Shown here piece after piece: positions 50,910 to 60,797 of a stretch of DNA of 64,000 nucleotides. The stretch comes from Caldilineaceae bacterium (GTDB lineage Bacteria > Chloroflexota > Anaerolineae > Caldilineales > Caldilineaceae). The stretch lies in NCBI GenBank assembly GCA_022827195.1, contig JAJDTL010000029.1:38283-102282 (forward strand), read 5' to 3'. The notes beneath the pieces were generated by a model. That model saw nothing but the letters and a program-made list of their open reading frames with translations. It made no database searches and had not been told where the DNA came from. How positions within the stretch are numbered: the stretch's first letter is position 1; each line of letters opens with the position of its first letter. The position numbers and the translations under genes were made by a program.

Positions 50910-51764
50910 CTAAAGGCGCGTCAAGATCTCAGGCCCTCGGTTCGTGACGGCTACCGTATGCTCGAAATGGGCGCTGAGGCTGCGGTCCTTGCTGATGACG
51001 GTCCACTTGTCCTTGAGCGTCTCGGTGCGCCAGGTCCCGATCTGCACCATCGGTTCAATGGCTACGACCAGGCCGGACTTCAGTTCAACCTTGCCGTCGA
51101 CATCGTCCGACACATAGTTCAGTACCTGCGGCCCCTCGTGCATCGCCCGACCGACGCCGTGCCCGGTGTATTCCCGCACGACGTGAAAGCCGCTCGGCTC
51201 CACACTTTTCTGCACCGCGGCGCTGATGTCGAGGACACGATTGCCGGAGCGGGTCGCTTCAATGCCGGCAGCGAGGCTCTCTTCCGTGACCCGCAGCAGC
51301 CGTTCGGCCTCAGGATCGATGGTGCCGACAGCGTAAGTCCAGCCGCTGTCGCCGACAAAACCGCGATGGAACACACCGACGTCAATGCTGATAATGTCGC
51401 CGTCCAGCAACATGCGCCCGCGGTTGGGAATGCCATGCACAAGCTCTTCGTTGATGCTCGTGCAGATGTTGGCCGGAAAGCCGCGATAGCCGAGAAAGCT
51501 GGACTTCGCGTTGTGGCTGTGGATAATCTCCACGGCCAGCTGGTCCAGGTCCCAGGTAGTGATGCCAGGTTCGATCGCCTCGCGAAACGCCTGATGGACC
51601 CTGGCGACGATACGGCCCGCTTCCCGCATAATCTGAATTTCGCGCGGATTTTTGAAAACCGGCGCCGGGCGTTCCCGTTCCTGCCTGGCCCTGGGCCGTC
51701 TCGGCCCACTCCGACGCAGCCGCCGCCTGAATTTCGTCATCATGCTTTCGCCGGCCATCCGCAT
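50910..51764 (-). CDS. map: Type I methionine aminopeptidase
   Basis: Removes N-terminal methionine from nascent proteins. The pita-bread fold residues are present: Asp pair around IDVGVFHRGFVGDSGW, His in GHGVGRAMHEGP, Glu in AIEPM and Glu in FEHTVAV. At 284 residues it is longer than the usual 250; the first 35 residues are a basic Arg-rich extension before the conserved NPREIQIMREAGRI. Several closely spaced ATG codons make the exact start uncertain. It follows adk as in most bacteria. Confidence 0.9.
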   Translation of the reverse strand: MRMAGESMMTKFRRRLRRSGPRRPRARQERERPAPVFKNPREIQIMREAGRIVARVHQAFREAIEPGITTWDLDQLAVEIIHSHNAKSSFLGYRGFPANICTSINEELVHGIPNRGRMLLDGDIISIDVGVFHRGFVGDSGWTYAVGTIDPEAERLLRVTEESLAAGIEATRSGNRVLDISAAVQKSVEPSGFHVVREYTGHGVGRAMHEGPQVLNYVSDDVDGKVELKSGLVVAIEPMVQIGTWRTETLKDKWTVISKDRSLSAHFEHTVAVTNRGPEILTRL

Positions 51765-51785
51765 TTGCTATCGTCCACATACGCC

Positions 51786-52472
51786 TCAGGCGGACACTGC
51801 GCTGCCCTTCAGCCCGATATTCCTCGCGACCAGCAGCGCCACCAGCTGCTCCTGCATCGCCTCGATCGACTTCTCGCCGTCAACTTCCACCAGCAGGCCA
51901 TGGGCGAAGTAGTAGCCGATCAGCGGCGAGGTCTGTTTGTAGTAAACATACAGTCGATTCTGGACTGTCTCCGGCTTGTCATCTTCCCGCTGATACAGCA
52001 CGCCTCCGCAACTGTCGCAGTTCTCGCCGCGGGGCGGGTTGAATGTCACGTGGTAGACGCGGTCGCAGTCCCGGCACAGCCGCCGGCCGGTGATCCGCAT
52101 GGAGACGACATCATCTTCCAGCTGGATGAGCGGCACCAGGGCGATTCCGCCGTGCGGCTCGGTGATGCCGTCCAGCGCCCGCGCCTGGATGAGATTGCGG
52201 GGAAAACCGTCCAGAATTGCCCCCCGGGCGGCATCCGGCTCGGCCAGTCGCGCCTCCACCATCCGTATTGTTACCTCGTCGGGAACCAGTTCCCCCCTGT
52301 CGTAGTAGCTCTTGGCCAGCTGTCCGAGCTCAGTCTCGTTTTTCAGGTTGTAGCGGAAGATCTCCCCCGTCGAAACCTGTGGAATCCCCAGCTGTTCCTG
52401 CAAAAGCTGCGACTGCGTACCCTTGCCTGACCCTGGCGCTCCCAATAAGACCAGATAAATGCGGTCGCTCAT
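51786..52472 (-). CDS. adk: Adenylate kinase (zinc-LID type)
   Basis: Interconverts ATP plus AMP and two ADP. The start at 52472 follows GAGGAAG at nine bases; 228 residues. The P-loop GAPGSGKGTQ is at 11-20, the AMP-binding DGFPRN at 88-93, and the LID has a four-cysteine zinc site: Cys133/Cys136 and Cys152/Cys155, as in Gram-positive and many other bacteria. It lies 36 bases after secY and 21 before map. Confidence 0.95.
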   Translation of the reverse strand: MSDRIYLVLLGAPGSGKGTQSQLLQEQLGIPQVSTGEIFRYNLKNETELGQLAKSYYDRGELVPDEVTIRMVEARLAEPDAARGAILDGFPRNLIQARALDGITEPHGGIALVPLIQLEDDVVSMRITGRRLCRDCDRVYHVTFNPPRGENCDSCGGVLYQREDDKPETVQNRLYVYYKQTSPLIGYYFAHGLLVEVDGEKSIEAMQEQLVALLVARNIGLKGSAVSA

Positions 52473-52508
52473 CGGCACCACTTCCTCGCACTGCGATATG
52501 AACTTTGG

Positions 52509-53846
52509 CTAACGGATAAAACCCTCGTAGTTGCGCATCATCAACTGCGCCTCGATCTGTTTCATCGTGTCGAGCACAACGCCGACAACAATCAGCAGAC
52601 CGGTGCTGCTGATGATCAGGGTGTTGAAGCTGCCAACGCCGCCGCCGAAGACAACGCCCGCCAGAAAGGGCAGGACCGCGACCAGCCCGAGAAAGAGCGC
52701 GCCGACCAGTGTAATCCGCCCCAGCACACTGTTCAGATACTGCTCGGTGCGCGGGCCGGGTCGGATGCCGGGGATGAATCCTCCCTGCTTCTGTAATGTG
52801 TCCGGCAGATTCTGTTGCCGGAACATGATATCGGTATAGAAATAGGTGAACGCGACCGTCAGCATGAAGTAGATCAGCCAGTACAGGAAATTCTGCGGAC
52901 TGAAAGAGGTAAAGAAGAAATTCGCCACCGAGCCGATCCAATCGGTACGGAGAATGAAGTAGGAGGCCATCGTGTTTGGCAGAATGAGCAGGCTCTGGGC
53001 AAAGATCAGCGGAATCATGCCGGCGGTGTTGACACGCATGGGCACGTAGGTGCTCTGCCCGCCGACCATCATAAGGCGGTTGCCGCGCATCGTGCGCACG
53101 CGCTTGCCGTACTGCACGGGGATGCGCCGCTGGCCTTCCTGCACCCAGACGATCAGCGCCACCGTCAGCACCGTGATGACGGTGAAGATCATCAGCTGGG
53201 TGATGCCCTGCTGGGTCAGAAGGCGCACCTGATTGGGGGCTGAAGCGACGATACCGGCAAAGATAATCAGCGATACGCCGTTGCCGATGCCCTGCTCCGT
53301 CAACAGTTCACCCATCCACATCGCCAGCATTGTGCCGGCGGTCAGGCTGATCAGGATCGTAAGCGAGGGCAGCAGCGCCTCACCGGTGAAGCCCCACTGT
53401 TCGAGGACGGCGCCGGTCGCCCCGCCGCCCAGCGGCCTGCTGAGCAGCGTAGCCTGGCCAAACGCCTGCAAGATTGCCAGGGGAACGGTCATATAGTGCG
53501 TGTAGCGGTTCAGTTGTTGCCGCCCCTGCTCTCCTTCGCGGCTCAACTCCTCCAGTTGGGGCACGATTGGCGTCAGGAGCTGCATGATAATCGTGGCCGT
53601 AATGTAGGGGTAGACGCCCATCGCCATCACGCTGAACTGCGCCAGCGCGCCGCCGCTGAAAAAGTTCAACAGACTCAGAAGGATATTCTGGTCGGTTGAA
53701 CGAAATATCTGATCCAGGACCTCTCGATTGACGCCGGGGAGAGGAATATGCGCGGCCAGCCGGTAGGCGACCAGAATCAGAAATGTGTAGAGCAGCTTCT
53801 GACGCAGGTCCGGCAGGCGGAAGGCATTGCGTACAGCTTCGAGCAT
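52509..53846 (-). CDS. secY: Preprotein translocase channel subunit SecY
   Basis: Forms the protein-conducting channel in the cytoplasmic membrane. The start at 53846 has GGAG eight bases upstream and gives 445 residues. The ten-helix pattern is visible, with AHIPLPGVNREVL after the first helix, TLSARP-like loops replaced by QEGQRRIPVQYGKRV near 245, and FKYIFM-type PNTMASYFILRTDWIG farther on. A C-terminal basic segment precedes the stop. It lies between rplO and adk, the usual spc-operon order. Confidence 0.95.
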   Translation of the reverse strand: MLEAVRNAFRLPDLRQKLLYTFLILVAYRLAAHIPLPGVNREVLDQIFRSTDQNILLSLLNFFSGGALAQFSVMAMGVYPYITATIIMQLLTPIVPQLEELSREGEQGRQQLNRYTHYMTVPLAILQAFGQATLLSRPLGGGATGAVLEQWGFTGEALLPSLTILISLTAGTMLAMWMGELLTEQGIGNGVSLIIFAGIVASAPNQVRLLTQQGITQLMIFTVITVLTVALIVWVQEGQRRIPVQYGKRVRTMRGNRLMMVGGQSTYVPMRVNTAGMIPLIFAQSLLILPNTMASYFILRTDWIGSVANFFFTSFSPQNFLYWLIYFMLTVAFTYFYTDIMFRQQNLPDTLQKQGGFIPGIRPGPRTEQYLNSVLGRITLVGALFLGLVAVLPFLAGVVFGGGVGSFNTLIISSTGLLIVVGVVLDTMKQIEAQLMMRNYEGFIR

Positions 53847-53915
53847 TGAGAGTTCTCCGCTGGAGATCCGGCCGCGGTCGGCCGGCAAGATGCGGCCAGG
53901 GCGGCTTCTCCACAG

Positions 53916-54395
53916 TTAAGACCGCGGCAGATTCTTGTTGACCGTGAAGGGCAGGATCTCGACGGAACCGCCGGCGGCTTCGACCTTCTCTCTGGCGCTC
54001 TTGCTGATGCGATGAACTTGCAGATGGAGCGGTTTGTCGATCTCGCCCCGCGCCAGTACAACCACAGGCTGCTTGCTGCTGCCCAGCAGCCCCGTCTCGA
54101 ACAGTGTCGCCGGCGACACCTGGGAATCGGCCTCGAACTGGTCACTCATGTTGTCGAGGTTCACCGGTGTATAGGTCACCTTAAAGCGGTTGACGAATCC
54201 GCGCATCTTCGGCAGTCGCCTGATCAGCGTCAGCTGGCCGCCTTCAAAGCCCTGGCGCACACCGCCGCCCGAGCGTGCGTTCTGCCCCTTGGTGCCGCGG
54301 CCGGCCGTCTTGCCGCGCCCGGAGCCGGTGCCGCGCCCCACTCGTTTCCGTTTTCGTATCGCGCCCTCTGCGGGACGCAGATCGTGCAGTTTCAT
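53916..54395 (-). CDS. rplO: Ribosomal protein L15
   Basis: 50S protein. The ATG at 54395 gives the canonical MKLHDLRPAEGA start, with GGAG ten bases upstream; an ATG nine bases earlier has the signal too close. The 159-residue product has the long Gly/Arg-rich N-terminal arm (RGTGSGRGKTAGRGTKG) and FEGGQLTLIRRLPKMRGF. It precedes secY by 69 bases. Confidence 0.95.
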   Translation of the reverse strand: MKLHDLRPAEGAIRKRKRVGRGTGSGRGKTAGRGTKGQNARSGGGVRQGFEGGQLTLIRRLPKMRGFVNRFKVTYTPVNLDNMSDQFEADSQVSPATLFETGLLGSSKQPVVVLARGEIDKPLHLQVHRISKSAREKVEAAGGSVEILPFTVNKNLPRS

Positions 54396-54468
54396 TTTTG
54401 GCATACTCCAGCCAGGTGGGAAAGGCAGCGACCGACCGCCCGGGTCCCGCACCGTCCCGTTGACGCGC

Positions 54469-54672
54469 TCACGCCTCCGTCTCTTCCATCACCTCTTCCA
54501 CTACCTCCACAAGGTGGGAGACCTTGGCAATCATGCCGCGGACCGTCGGACTGTCGTCCTTCTCGACCGTCTGGTTCAACTTACGCAGACCCAACGCCTG
54601 TACCGTCGCCTTCTGGCGTTTGTTGTAACCTATCGGGCTCTTGGTTAGCTTCACGGTGATCGTCTTACCCAT
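54469..54672 (-). CDS. rpmD: Ribosomal protein L30
   Basis: 50S protein of 67 residues (start 54672). It has the [20 protein letters not shown] start, then [21 protein letters not shown], as in bacterial L30, plus a short acidic C-terminal helix. The start lies inside the last codons of rpsE, an eight-base overlap that suggests coupled translation. Confidence 0.95.
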   Translation of the reverse strand: MGKTITVKLTKSPIGYNKRQKATVQALGLRKLNQTVEKDDSPTVRGMIAKVSHLVEVVEEVMEETEA

Positions 54673-55219
54673 GGGACTCATCTTCCTGATACCAGAAAGG
54701 ACGCAGCTTTTCGGGATCGACGCCCCGCCGTTGCGCCTCGACTCTGTAATTCTGCAACTGCTTCAAGGAGGCGAACGTCGCCTGCACGACGTTCAGGATA
54801 TTGTCGCTGCCCAGCGACTTGGAGAGGATGTCCTTGACGCCTGCCGCCTCGACGACCGCGCGCACGCCGCCGCCGGCGATGACACCGGTGCCGGGGCTGG
54901 CAGGTTTCAACAGCACCTCGCCGGCGCCGAAGCGGGCTTGGCTGGCGTGGGGAATCGTCGTCCCCAGCAGGTTCACCTCCACCATCGTTTTGCGCGCAGT
55001 CTCACTCGCCTTACGGATGGCATCGGGCACTTCACGCGCCTTCCCTACGCCGACGCCGACACGCCCGTTGTTGTCACCGACGACGACCACGGCGCGAAAC
55101 GCGAAACGGCGCCCGCCTTTGACGACCTTGGCCGTGCGCGCGATATGGACGACTTTTTCGTCAAATTCGTCCTTTTCTTCTTCCTGCTCGCGGTCCCGTC
55201 GACGATCTCGACGCCCCAT
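54665..55219 (-). CDS. rpsE: Ribosomal protein S5
   Basis: 30S protein involved in decoding accuracy. The 184-residue product has the double-stranded RNA-binding S5 domain near 25-90 ([20 protein letters not shown], then [17 protein letters not shown]) and the C-terminal [19 protein letters not shown]. The N-terminus is unusually charged (Arg/Glu/Asp-rich) over about 22 residues. It overlaps rpmD. Confidence 0.95.
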   Translation of the reverse strand: MGRRDRRRDREQEEEKDEFDEKVVHIARTAKVVKGGRRFAFRAVVVVGDNNGRVGVGVGKAREVPDAIRKASETARKTMVEVNLLGTTIPHASQARFGAGEVLLKPASPGTGVIAGGGVRAVVEAAGVKDILSKSLGSDNILNVVQATFASLKQLQNYRVEAQRRGVDPEKLRPFWYQEDESHG

Positions 55220-55240
55220 ATCGAATTCTCCTTGCTCTGA

Positions 55241-55606
55241 TTAAAAGACGAGACCGCCCTCTCGACTGCCATCGGCGACGGCTTTGACGCGACCGTGATA
55301 GCGGTATCCGCCGCGATCGAAGACCACCCGTTCGATGCCGGCGTCCTTGGCCCGCGCCGCGACGACCTTTCCGACCTCCTTCGCCTGTTCCACCTTCAGC
55401 TTGTCGGCCAGCTCCTCCTGCAGCCCGGCCTCGAGCGTCGAAGCGGACACAAGGGTATGTCCGGCCTGGTCGTCGATCACCTGTACGTTAGTGTGCTTCA
55501 GGCTGCGGAATACGTTGAGCCGCGGCCGCGCCGCCGTCCCGAAGACTTTGCGCCGCACCCGCTTGTGCCGGCGTTTACGCATCTTTGCTCGTGTCTCTTT
55601 CGCCAT
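55241..55606 (-). CDS. rplR: Ribosomal protein L18
   Basis: 5S rRNA-binding protein of 121 residues. It has the basic N-terminus ([20 protein letters not shown]), [17 protein letters not shown] and the ending [23 protein letters not shown], all typical. It lies between rplF and rpsE with 21-base gaps on both sides. Confidence 0.95.
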   Translation of the reverse strand: MAKETRAKMRKRRHKRVRRKVFGTAARPRLNVFRSLKHTNVQVIDDQAGHTLVSASTLEAGLQEELADKLKVEQAKEVGKVVAARAKDAGIERVVFDRGGYRYHGRVKAVADGSREGGLVF

Positions 55607-55627
55607 GGTTCCCTACTCCTCGTACGG

Positions 55628-56191
55628 CTATGCCGCTCCGATGGCGCCCGCGCCGGCCTTGCCGGCCTTCGAACGGACATATTCGCCCTGATAGCGGATG
55701 CCCTTGCCCTTGTACGGTTCCGGCGGGCGCTCCTTGCGTATCTTCGCAGCCAGCTGGCCGATCTTTTGCTTGTCGATCCCGGAAATTGTCACCGTCCGCC
55801 CGTCGCGCGACACCTCGAACGTCACGTCCTGGCTGGGCGGCGGGTATTCGACGGGATGGCTCTTTCCGATCTGCAGGATCAGGTTCTGGCCTTCCTGCTG
55901 GGCGCGGTAGCCGACGCCGTGAATCTCCAGGACTCTCTGGAAGCCGTCGGTAACACCCACCACCATGTTGTTGAGCAAGGACCTTGTCAGACCGTGCAAA
56001 GCGCGGTGATGCCGCTGGTCGGTGGGGCGGGTGACGACGATCTCTCCATTCTCCCTGGAAATCGTCATATCCCGGTTGAATCTCTGGCTGAGCTCCCCTT
56101 TCGGGCCCTTTATCGTTACGATATTGCCCGGCACAATGTCAACCGTCACACTGGCAGGCACAGAAACCGGCATCTTCCCGATTCGAGACAT
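55628..56191 (-). CDS. rplF: Ribosomal protein L6
   Basis: 50S protein near the factor-binding site. The 187 residues begin MSRIGKMPVSVPASVTVDI, include TIKGPKGELSQRFNRDM, and end with the conserved EPYKGKGIRYQGEYVRSKAGK. GGGAGG lies upstream of the ATG. It follows rpsH by 15 bases. Confidence 0.95.
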   Translation of the reverse strand: MSRIGKMPVSVPASVTVDIVPGNIVTIKGPKGELSQRFNRDMTISRENGEIVVTRPTDQRHHRALHGLTRSLLNNMVVGVTDGFQRVLEIHGVGYRAQQEGQNLILQIGKSHPVEYPPPSQDVTFEVSRDGRTVTISGIDKQKIGQLAAKIRKERPPEPYKGKGIRYQGEYVRSKAGKAGAGAIGAA

Positions 56192-56206
56192 CTTAACCTC
56201 CCAACA

Positions 56207-56602
56207 CTACCAAACGTTGCACATAATCTCGCCGCCAACCTGCTCGCGCCGCGCCTGGCTTCCGCTCATGACGCCGTTGGGCGTGGAAACTATGTTTATA
56301 CCCAGTCCGCTGCGAACCAGGGGAATGTTGCGGTAGCCGGTGTAGGTGCGCCGCCCCGGCCTGCTCACCCGCTGGATTCCGGAGATCACCGGCTGCCCTT
56401 TTTCGGTATACTTCATGCCGATGATCAGATTGGGCTTGGCCTTGTCACCCGTGACCGAATATCCGCTGATGAAGCCCTCTTCGGCCAAAACTTTGGCGAG
56501 CGCGACCTTTGTCTTTGAACTTGGCATCACAGCACGCCGGTGCCTCGAGTTTGAAGAGTTGCGGACCCGCGTCAGGAAATCCGCAATTGGATCAGTCATC
56601 AT
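56207..56602 (-). CDS. rpsH: Ribosomal protein S8
   Basis: 16S rRNA-binding assembly protein and, in E. coli, regulator of the spc operon. The 131-residue product has DPIADFLTRVRNSSNSRHRR, then GMKYTEKGQPVISGIQRVSR and the C-terminal NIVSTPNGVMSGSQARREQVGG ending, as in the family. Two adjacent ATG codons open the frame. Confidence 0.95.
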   Translation of the reverse strand: MMTDPIADFLTRVRNSSNSRHRRAVMPSSKTKVALAKVLAEEGFISGYSVTGDKAKPNLIIGMKYTEKGQPVISGIQRVSRPGRRTYTGYRNIPLVRSGLGINIVSTPNGVMSGSQARREQVGGEIMCNVW

Positions 56603-56681
56603 AAGCGTAGATTCCTCTTGATTCTTGCGGCGCGACTTCTGCAGCCAAGCGCGGCAGCAATCCCCGCGGCCGTCGGTACCG

Positions 56682-56864
56682 CTACCAGCTCGACTTCACA
56701 ACGCCAGGCAGATGGCCCTGCAGGGCTTCACGGCGGAAACAGATGCGGCAAAGGCCAAAGCGGCGCATAAAGGCCCTGGGCCGGCCGCACTTGGCGCAGC
56801 GGTTGCGGACCCGCACTTCATACTTCCGCTTGGACTCCCGCGAAACAATGCTTTTCTTAGCCAC
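56682..56864 (-). CDS. rpsN: Ribosomal protein S14, type Z (zinc-binding)
   Basis: 30S head protein in the short zinc-binding form. The 60-residue product carries Cys23, Cys26, Cys39 and Cys42 in [22 protein letters not shown], the type Z signature that replaces the longer zinc-free version. It lies between rplE and rpsH. Confidence 0.95.
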   Translation of the reverse strand: MAKKSIVSRESKRKYEVRVRNRCAKCGRPRAFMRRFGLCRICFRREALQGHLPGVVKSSW

Positions 56865-56901
56865 AGACCATCCTCTCCTTGATCTCTGTTAGCGCAACGT
56901 T

Positions 56902-57468
56902 TTAACGCCGCTGAAACGGCATATCCATCATCGCCAGCAGTCGCCGTCCCTCTTCATCGCTGCCCGCGGAGGTAACGATCATTACCTCCATGCCGCGCAC
57001 CTTGTCGATTTCATCGTAGTCGATTTCGGGGAAGACGAGTTGTTCGCGCAGGCCGAGGCTGTAGTTGCCGCGCCCGTCGAACGAATCGGGTGAAATGCCG
57101 CGGAAATCGCGTTGGGCGGGCAGCGCAATGCTGATCAGACGGTCCAGAAAATCCCACATCCTTCGGCCGCGCAGCGTCACCTTTACGCCGATCGGCATGC
57201 CTTCGCGCAGCTTAAAGGTGGCAATCGACCTGCGCGCTCGCGTCACAATCGGCCTCTGACCGGTGATGGTGGTCAGGTCCTGGCTGGCGCGTTCAATCGT
57301 CTTGCCGTCGGTAATCGCCTCGCCCATGCCGATGTTGACACTGATCTTTTCGACGCGGGGCACCTGCATGATGTTGGTATAACCAAACTCCGACATCAGC
57401 GCCGGGGCGATCTCGCTGTCAAAACGTTCCTTCAGCCGCGGCTTCGGCGTTCCGTTCAATTCGCTCAT
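56902..57468 (-). CDS. rplE: Ribosomal protein L5
   Basis: 5S rRNA-binding protein contacting the P-site tRNA. The 188 residues include [20 protein letters not shown], then [21 protein letters not shown] and the ending [16 protein letters not shown], as in bacterial L5. It lies 66 bases after rplX. Confidence 0.95.
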   Translation of the reverse strand: MSELNGTPKPRLKERFDSEIAPALMSEFGYTNIMQVPRVEKISVNIGMGEAITDGKTIERASQDLTTITGQRPIVTRARRSIATFKLREGMPIGVKVTLRGRRMWDFLDRLISIALPAQRDFRGISPDSFDGRGNYSLGLREQLVFPEIDYDEIDKVRGMEVMIVTSAGSDEEGRRLLAMMDMPFQRR

Positions 57469-57534
57469 TGATCTTCACTCCTCGCCCATTTTTGTCGCAG
57501 CGCGCGACCACGGGCGGTCGTTCTCTCGGTTGAA

Positions 57535-57894
57535 CTAACTCTCGCTCGGTGTCGGCAGCGGCTCATTGGTGCGCCGGTCGAAGCGGACCTTGTCATCACC
57601 TTCATAGCGGAAGCCGGCGCGGGTCGGTTCGGTGTTGGTTCCCACCAGTGCCACATTGCTGATGTGGATCGGCGCCTCCAGCTCGATGCGTCCGGTCTGC
57701 GTGCGCACGGTCGGGCTGCGGCGCTGGTGCTTCGTCACGAAATTGGCGCCCGCAACAACGACGTATACCCGGTTGGGGTCGAAACGGCCCTTCTTGTCCT
57801 TTTTGCGAATCACGCTCTGGACTTCACCCTGGTGGCCCTTATCGTTGCCGGCGATCACCTCGACAAGATCGCCCTGTCTAATCTTTAGACTCAT
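57535..57894 (-). CDS. rplX: Ribosomal protein L24
   Basis: 50S assembly initiator. The ATG at 57894 has AGGAGAT close upstream and gives 119 residues with the KOW motif (GDLVEVIAGNDKGHQGEV) and the NFVTKHQRR segment, then HISNVALVG. The frame is open further upstream without a good initiation signal. It lies between rplN and rplE. Confidence 0.95.
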   Translation of the reverse strand: MSLKIRQGDLVEVIAGNDKGHQGEVQSVIRKKDKKGRFDPNRVYVVVAGANFVTKHQRRSPTVRTQTGRIELEAPIHISNVALVGTNTEPTRAGFRYEGDDKVRFDRRTNEPLPTPSES

Positions 57895-57966
57895 CGCTTC
57901 ATCTCCTGGCGTCGACAATGCCGTCTGTCCGCCCGTTCATCCGCTGGCGTATCTGCGCGAGGCCCG

Positions 57967-58335
57967 TCACAGCACCTCGGGCGCCAGCGATACGATCTTC
58001 ATATAGCCGTGGTCTCGCAATTCGCGCGCGACGGGGCCGAAAATACGGGTGCCGCGTGGATTGCGATTGTCATCGATCAGGACGGCGGCATTCTCATCGA
58101 AACGGATGTAGCTTCCGTCCTTGCGCCGCACCGGCCGCCGCGTGCGGACAATAACCGCCCGGACGATTTCGCCCTTCTTGACCGACGCGGTGGGGCTGGA
58201 GGACTTGACCGTCGCCACAATCACGTCGCCGATTCCGCCATACCGGCGCGAGCCTCCCCCGCGAACTCGAATCGTCAACAACTCTTTAGCGCCCGTGTTG
58301 TCGGCAACCCGCAGGCGGCTCTCTTGCTGAATCAT
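57967..58335 (-). CDS. rplN: Ribosomal protein L14
   Basis: 50S interface protein of 122 residues. It begins [20 protein letters not shown] and has [20 protein letters not shown] and the ending [22 protein letters not shown], the standard family landmarks. It lies 36 bases after rpsQ. Confidence 0.95.
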   Translation of the reverse strand: MIQQESRLRVADNTGAKELLTIRVRGGGSRRYGGIGDVIVATVKSSSPTASVKKGEIVRAVIVRTRRPVRRKDGSYIRFDENAAVLIDDNRNPRGTRIFGPVARELRDHGYMKIVSLAPEVL

Positions 58336-58371
58336 AGCTGCATATCCCTTCTCATGCCGGCCCGTCTGAAA

Positions 58372-58629
58372 TCAGACAACAACCGCGCGGTCAAGTATTT
58401 TGGCGACAAAAAACTTCTTATGCTTGCTGATCGGCCGACACTCGCGTATCTGGACCTTATCTCCGATGCGGCAGGCGTTGTCGGCATCGTGGACCTTGTA
58501 CTTCTTGTGCGACTTCACGACCTTGCCATAGAGGGCATGGCGCGCGACCCGCTCCACTTCGACTACCACCGTCTTGTCCATCTTGTCACTGGTGACGACG
58601 CCAACCAGTTCCCGCCTTCGTTCGCGCAT
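58372..58629 (-). CDS. rpsQ: Ribosomal protein S17
   Basis: 16S rRNA-binding OB-fold protein. The start at 58629 gives 85 residues with RELVGVVTSDKMDKTVVVEV, then HDADNACRIGDKVQIRECRPIS, normal for S17. It starts five bases after rpmC. Confidence 0.95.
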   Translation of the reverse strand: MRERRRELVGVVTSDKMDKTVVVEVERVARHALYGKVVKSHKKYKVHDADNACRIGDKVQIRECRPISKHKKFFVAKILDRAVVV

Positions 58630-58634
58630 TTCGC

Positions 58635-58844
58635 TTACTCCTCCTGCTCCTCGGCCAACAGCTCCCGCTCGCGCAGGATCGTCTTGATGCGCGCGATTTC
58701 GCGACGGACCTGACCCTTGCGCGCGGTGTTTGTCAACTGTCCCGTCGCTTTCTGAAAGCGCAGGTTGAACAGCTCCTGATACCCCTCGTCCAAGCGGGTG
58801 TACAGTTCGCTTGCCGTCAGCGGGCGTAGTTCGTGTGCCTTCAT
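58635..58844 (-). CDS. rpmC: Ribosomal protein L29
   Basis: Small helical 50S protein at the exit tunnel, docking site for trigger factor and SRP. The 69 residues ([20 protein letters not shown], then [13 protein letters not shown] and ARIKTILRE) fit bacterial L29. It lies between rplP and rpsQ. Confidence 0.95.
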   Translation of the reverse strand: MKAHELRPLTASELYTRLDEGYQELFNLRFQKATGQLTNTARKGQVRREIARIKTILRERELLAEEQEE

Positions 58845-58876
58845 CTTTGCTTTTCTCCAAGCCTGACTGCCTGGCG

Positions 58877-59290
58877 TCAGAAGTCCTCGCGGGCGACGAA
58901 CTGCGTGCCCATCGGCAGTTTGTGCGCGGCGAGACGGAATGCCTCGCGCGCGTGTTCCTCGTCCACGCCGGCGATCTCAAACATGACGCGGCCCGGCTTT
59001 ACGACCGCCACCCAGTGATCGACGTTGCCCTTGCCCGAACCCATGCGCGTTTCCGCGGCCCGCATCGTAACCGGCTTGTCCGGGAAAATACGAATCCACA
59101 GCTTGCCGCCGCGACGTACATAGCGCACAATGGCACGGCGGGCCGCTTCGATCTGGCGGCTCGACACCCAGGACGGCTCAGTGGCCTGCAATCCGAATGT
59201 GCCAAAATCGATCCGGTTGCCGCGACTGGCTGTGCCGCGCATCCGGCCGCGGTGCATCTTTCGAAACTTTACCCGTTTTGGCATCAGCAT
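58877..59290 (-). CDS. rplP: Ribosomal protein L16
   Basis: 50S protein near the A-site. The start at 59290 ([19 protein letters not shown]) has GGAGAG six bases upstream; 137 residues. TSRGN-type [16 protein letters not shown] and [18 protein letters not shown] are family landmarks. It lies 55 bases after rpsC. Confidence 0.95.
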   Translation of the reverse strand: MLMPKRVKFRKMHRGRMRGTASRGNRIDFGTFGLQATEPSWVSSRQIEAARRAIVRYVRRGGKLWIRIFPDKPVTMRAAETRMGSGKGNVDHWVAVVKPGRVMFEIAGVDEEHAREAFRLAAHKLPMGTQFVAREDF

Positions 59291-59345
59291 AGTCTGCTCT
59301 CCATCCCCAGTCTTGAATCCAGCCACCGCCGCCCAGCGGGAGACT

Positions 59346-60020
59346 CTACTCGGTCAGCGCCATCTCCGCATAGCGGGCGTGGTACTCTTCACCGGGCAGC
59401 ACTTCGCCATGGTAGACCCACGTTTTGACACCGATCACACCGTATGTCGTGTTGGCTTCGGCGGTGCCGTAGTCGATCTCGGCGCGCAGTGTATGGCGCG
59501 GCACCTGCCCATCGCGGATGGTGTCGACCCGGCCCATTTCACTGCCGCCCAGGCGCCCGGCAACCTGAATCATGACGCCCTCGGCGCCTGTGCGCATGGC
59601 CCGACCGGCCGCCTGTTTCATCGCCCGCTTCCAGCTGATGCGGCGCTCCAGCTGCTCGGCCACGTTCTCGGCCACCAGCTGCGCGTCGGTCTCCGGCTTG
59701 TCGATCTCACGCACGTCGATCTTGACCTTCTTGTTGGTCAGCTCCTGCAGGTTGACCCGCAACACGTTGACGTTCGCGCCCTTGCGCCCGATGATGATCC
59801 CGGGCTTGGCCGTGTTGATGATAACGTGAACCTGGTTGGGCTGGCGCTCGATCTCGATAAAACTGATGCCTGCCCGCGGCGCGTCGCGGTGAATCATGGC
59901 GCGGATATCGCGGTCCTCGCCAAGCTGATTCACGTAGTCATTCCCCATAGCAAACCATCGGCTCTTGTGCTCCTTGATAATGCCCAGGCGAAAGCCGGTC
60001 GGATGTACTTTGCGTCCCAT
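59346..60020 (-). CDS. rpsC: Ribosomal protein S3
   Basis: 30S protein at the mRNA entry. The 224-residue product has [14 protein letters not shown], a KH domain with [15 protein letters not shown] and the C-terminal domain with [20 protein letters not shown], then [14 protein letters not shown]. It lies 22 bases after rplV. Confidence 0.95.
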   Translation of the reverse strand: MGRKVHPTGFRLGIIKEHKSRWFAMGNDYVNQLGEDRDIRAMIHRDAPRAGISFIEIERQPNQVHVIINTAKPGIIIGRKGANVNVLRVNLQELTNKKVKIDVREIDKPETDAQLVAENVAEQLERRISWKRAMKQAAGRAMRTGAEGVMIQVAGRLGGSEMGRVDTIRDGQVPRHTLRAEIDYGTAEANTTYGVIGVKTWVYHGEVLPGEEYHARYAEMALTE

Positions 60021-60042
60021 GGGACCCCCTTAGTCTGGCCTG

Positions 60043-60387
60043 CTATTCGTCGTCCGAAAGCTCGTCCAGCACAACGGTGATGTGCGAAGAGCGTCGAATC
60101 CAAGGCTTGAAGCGGCCGCGTGCGCCAAAGCGGCGCCAGCGCCGGTTCGGCGCCTGGTCGGCGTAGATCCTGCTGATGTACAGCTCATCGGCCTCAAGAC
60201 CGAAGTTCTCGACGCCGTTGGCGATGGCGCTCTTGAGCGTCTTCGCCACAGCGCGGGCGGCCTGCTGCGGCATGAACTGCAACAACGCCAGCGCTTCCTC
60301 CGCCGGACGCCCGCGCACCTCGTTCAGCACCAGGCGCGCCTTCTGCGGGCTGATCCCCGTATATTTGGTAACTGCTCGAACTTCCAT
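60043..60387 (-). CDS. rplV: Ribosomal protein L22
   Basis: 50S tunnel-lining protein. The start at 60387 gives 114 residues beginning MEVRAVTKYTGISPQKARLV, with LRGRPAEEAL-type EVRGRPAEEALALLQFMPQ and the tunnel hairpin GARGRFKPWIRRSSHITVVL. The frame is open upstream without a start signal, so the shorter form is used. A short acidic tail (SDDE) ends the protein. Confidence 0.95.
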   Translation of the reverse strand: MEVRAVTKYTGISPQKARLVLNEVRGRPAEEALALLQFMPQQAARAVAKTLKSAIANGVENFGLEADELYISRIYADQAPNRRWRRFGARGRFKPWIRRSSHITVVLDELSDDE

Positions 60388-60449
60388 CGTACGCGCTCCC
60401 CTATCTCCAGGACGGAGGAAGAATTCAAAGACCGGTAAGTGGCCGAAAT

Positions 60450-60731
60450 CTACTGTCTGCGCGTGCTGCGCTCCGACCTGACGTGGCCGCGAAAGAAACG
60501 CGTCGGCGCGAATTCGCCCAGTTTGTGGCCGACCATGTTTTCGGTGATGTAGATCGGCACATGCCGCCGGCCGTCGTGAATCGCCAGCGTGTGGCCCACA
60601 AACTGCGGAAAAATCGTCGATGAACGGGACCACGTCTTGAGAACGCGGCGTTCGCCGGCCCGGTTCATATCTTCGATCTTCTTCAGCAGGCGCGGCTCGA
60701 CATACGGTCCCTTCTTCAAGCTACGTCCCAT
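60450..60731 (-). CDS. rpsS: Ribosomal protein S19
   Basis: 30S head protein of 93 residues. [19 protein letters not shown], then [20 protein letters not shown] and [20 protein letters not shown] are characteristic. It lies 66 bases after rplB. Confidence 0.95.
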   Translation of the reverse strand: MGRSLKKGPYVEPRLLKKIEDMNRAGERRVLKTWSRSSTIFPQFVGHTLAIHDGRRHVPIYITENMVGHKLGEFAPTRFFRGHVRSERSTRRQ

Positions 60732-60797
60732 CGAATCTCCTCCAGTGCTACGCTCCGCCGATTCTGCAAGGCCGGCGCAAGAGCGTGCGGATATCGT

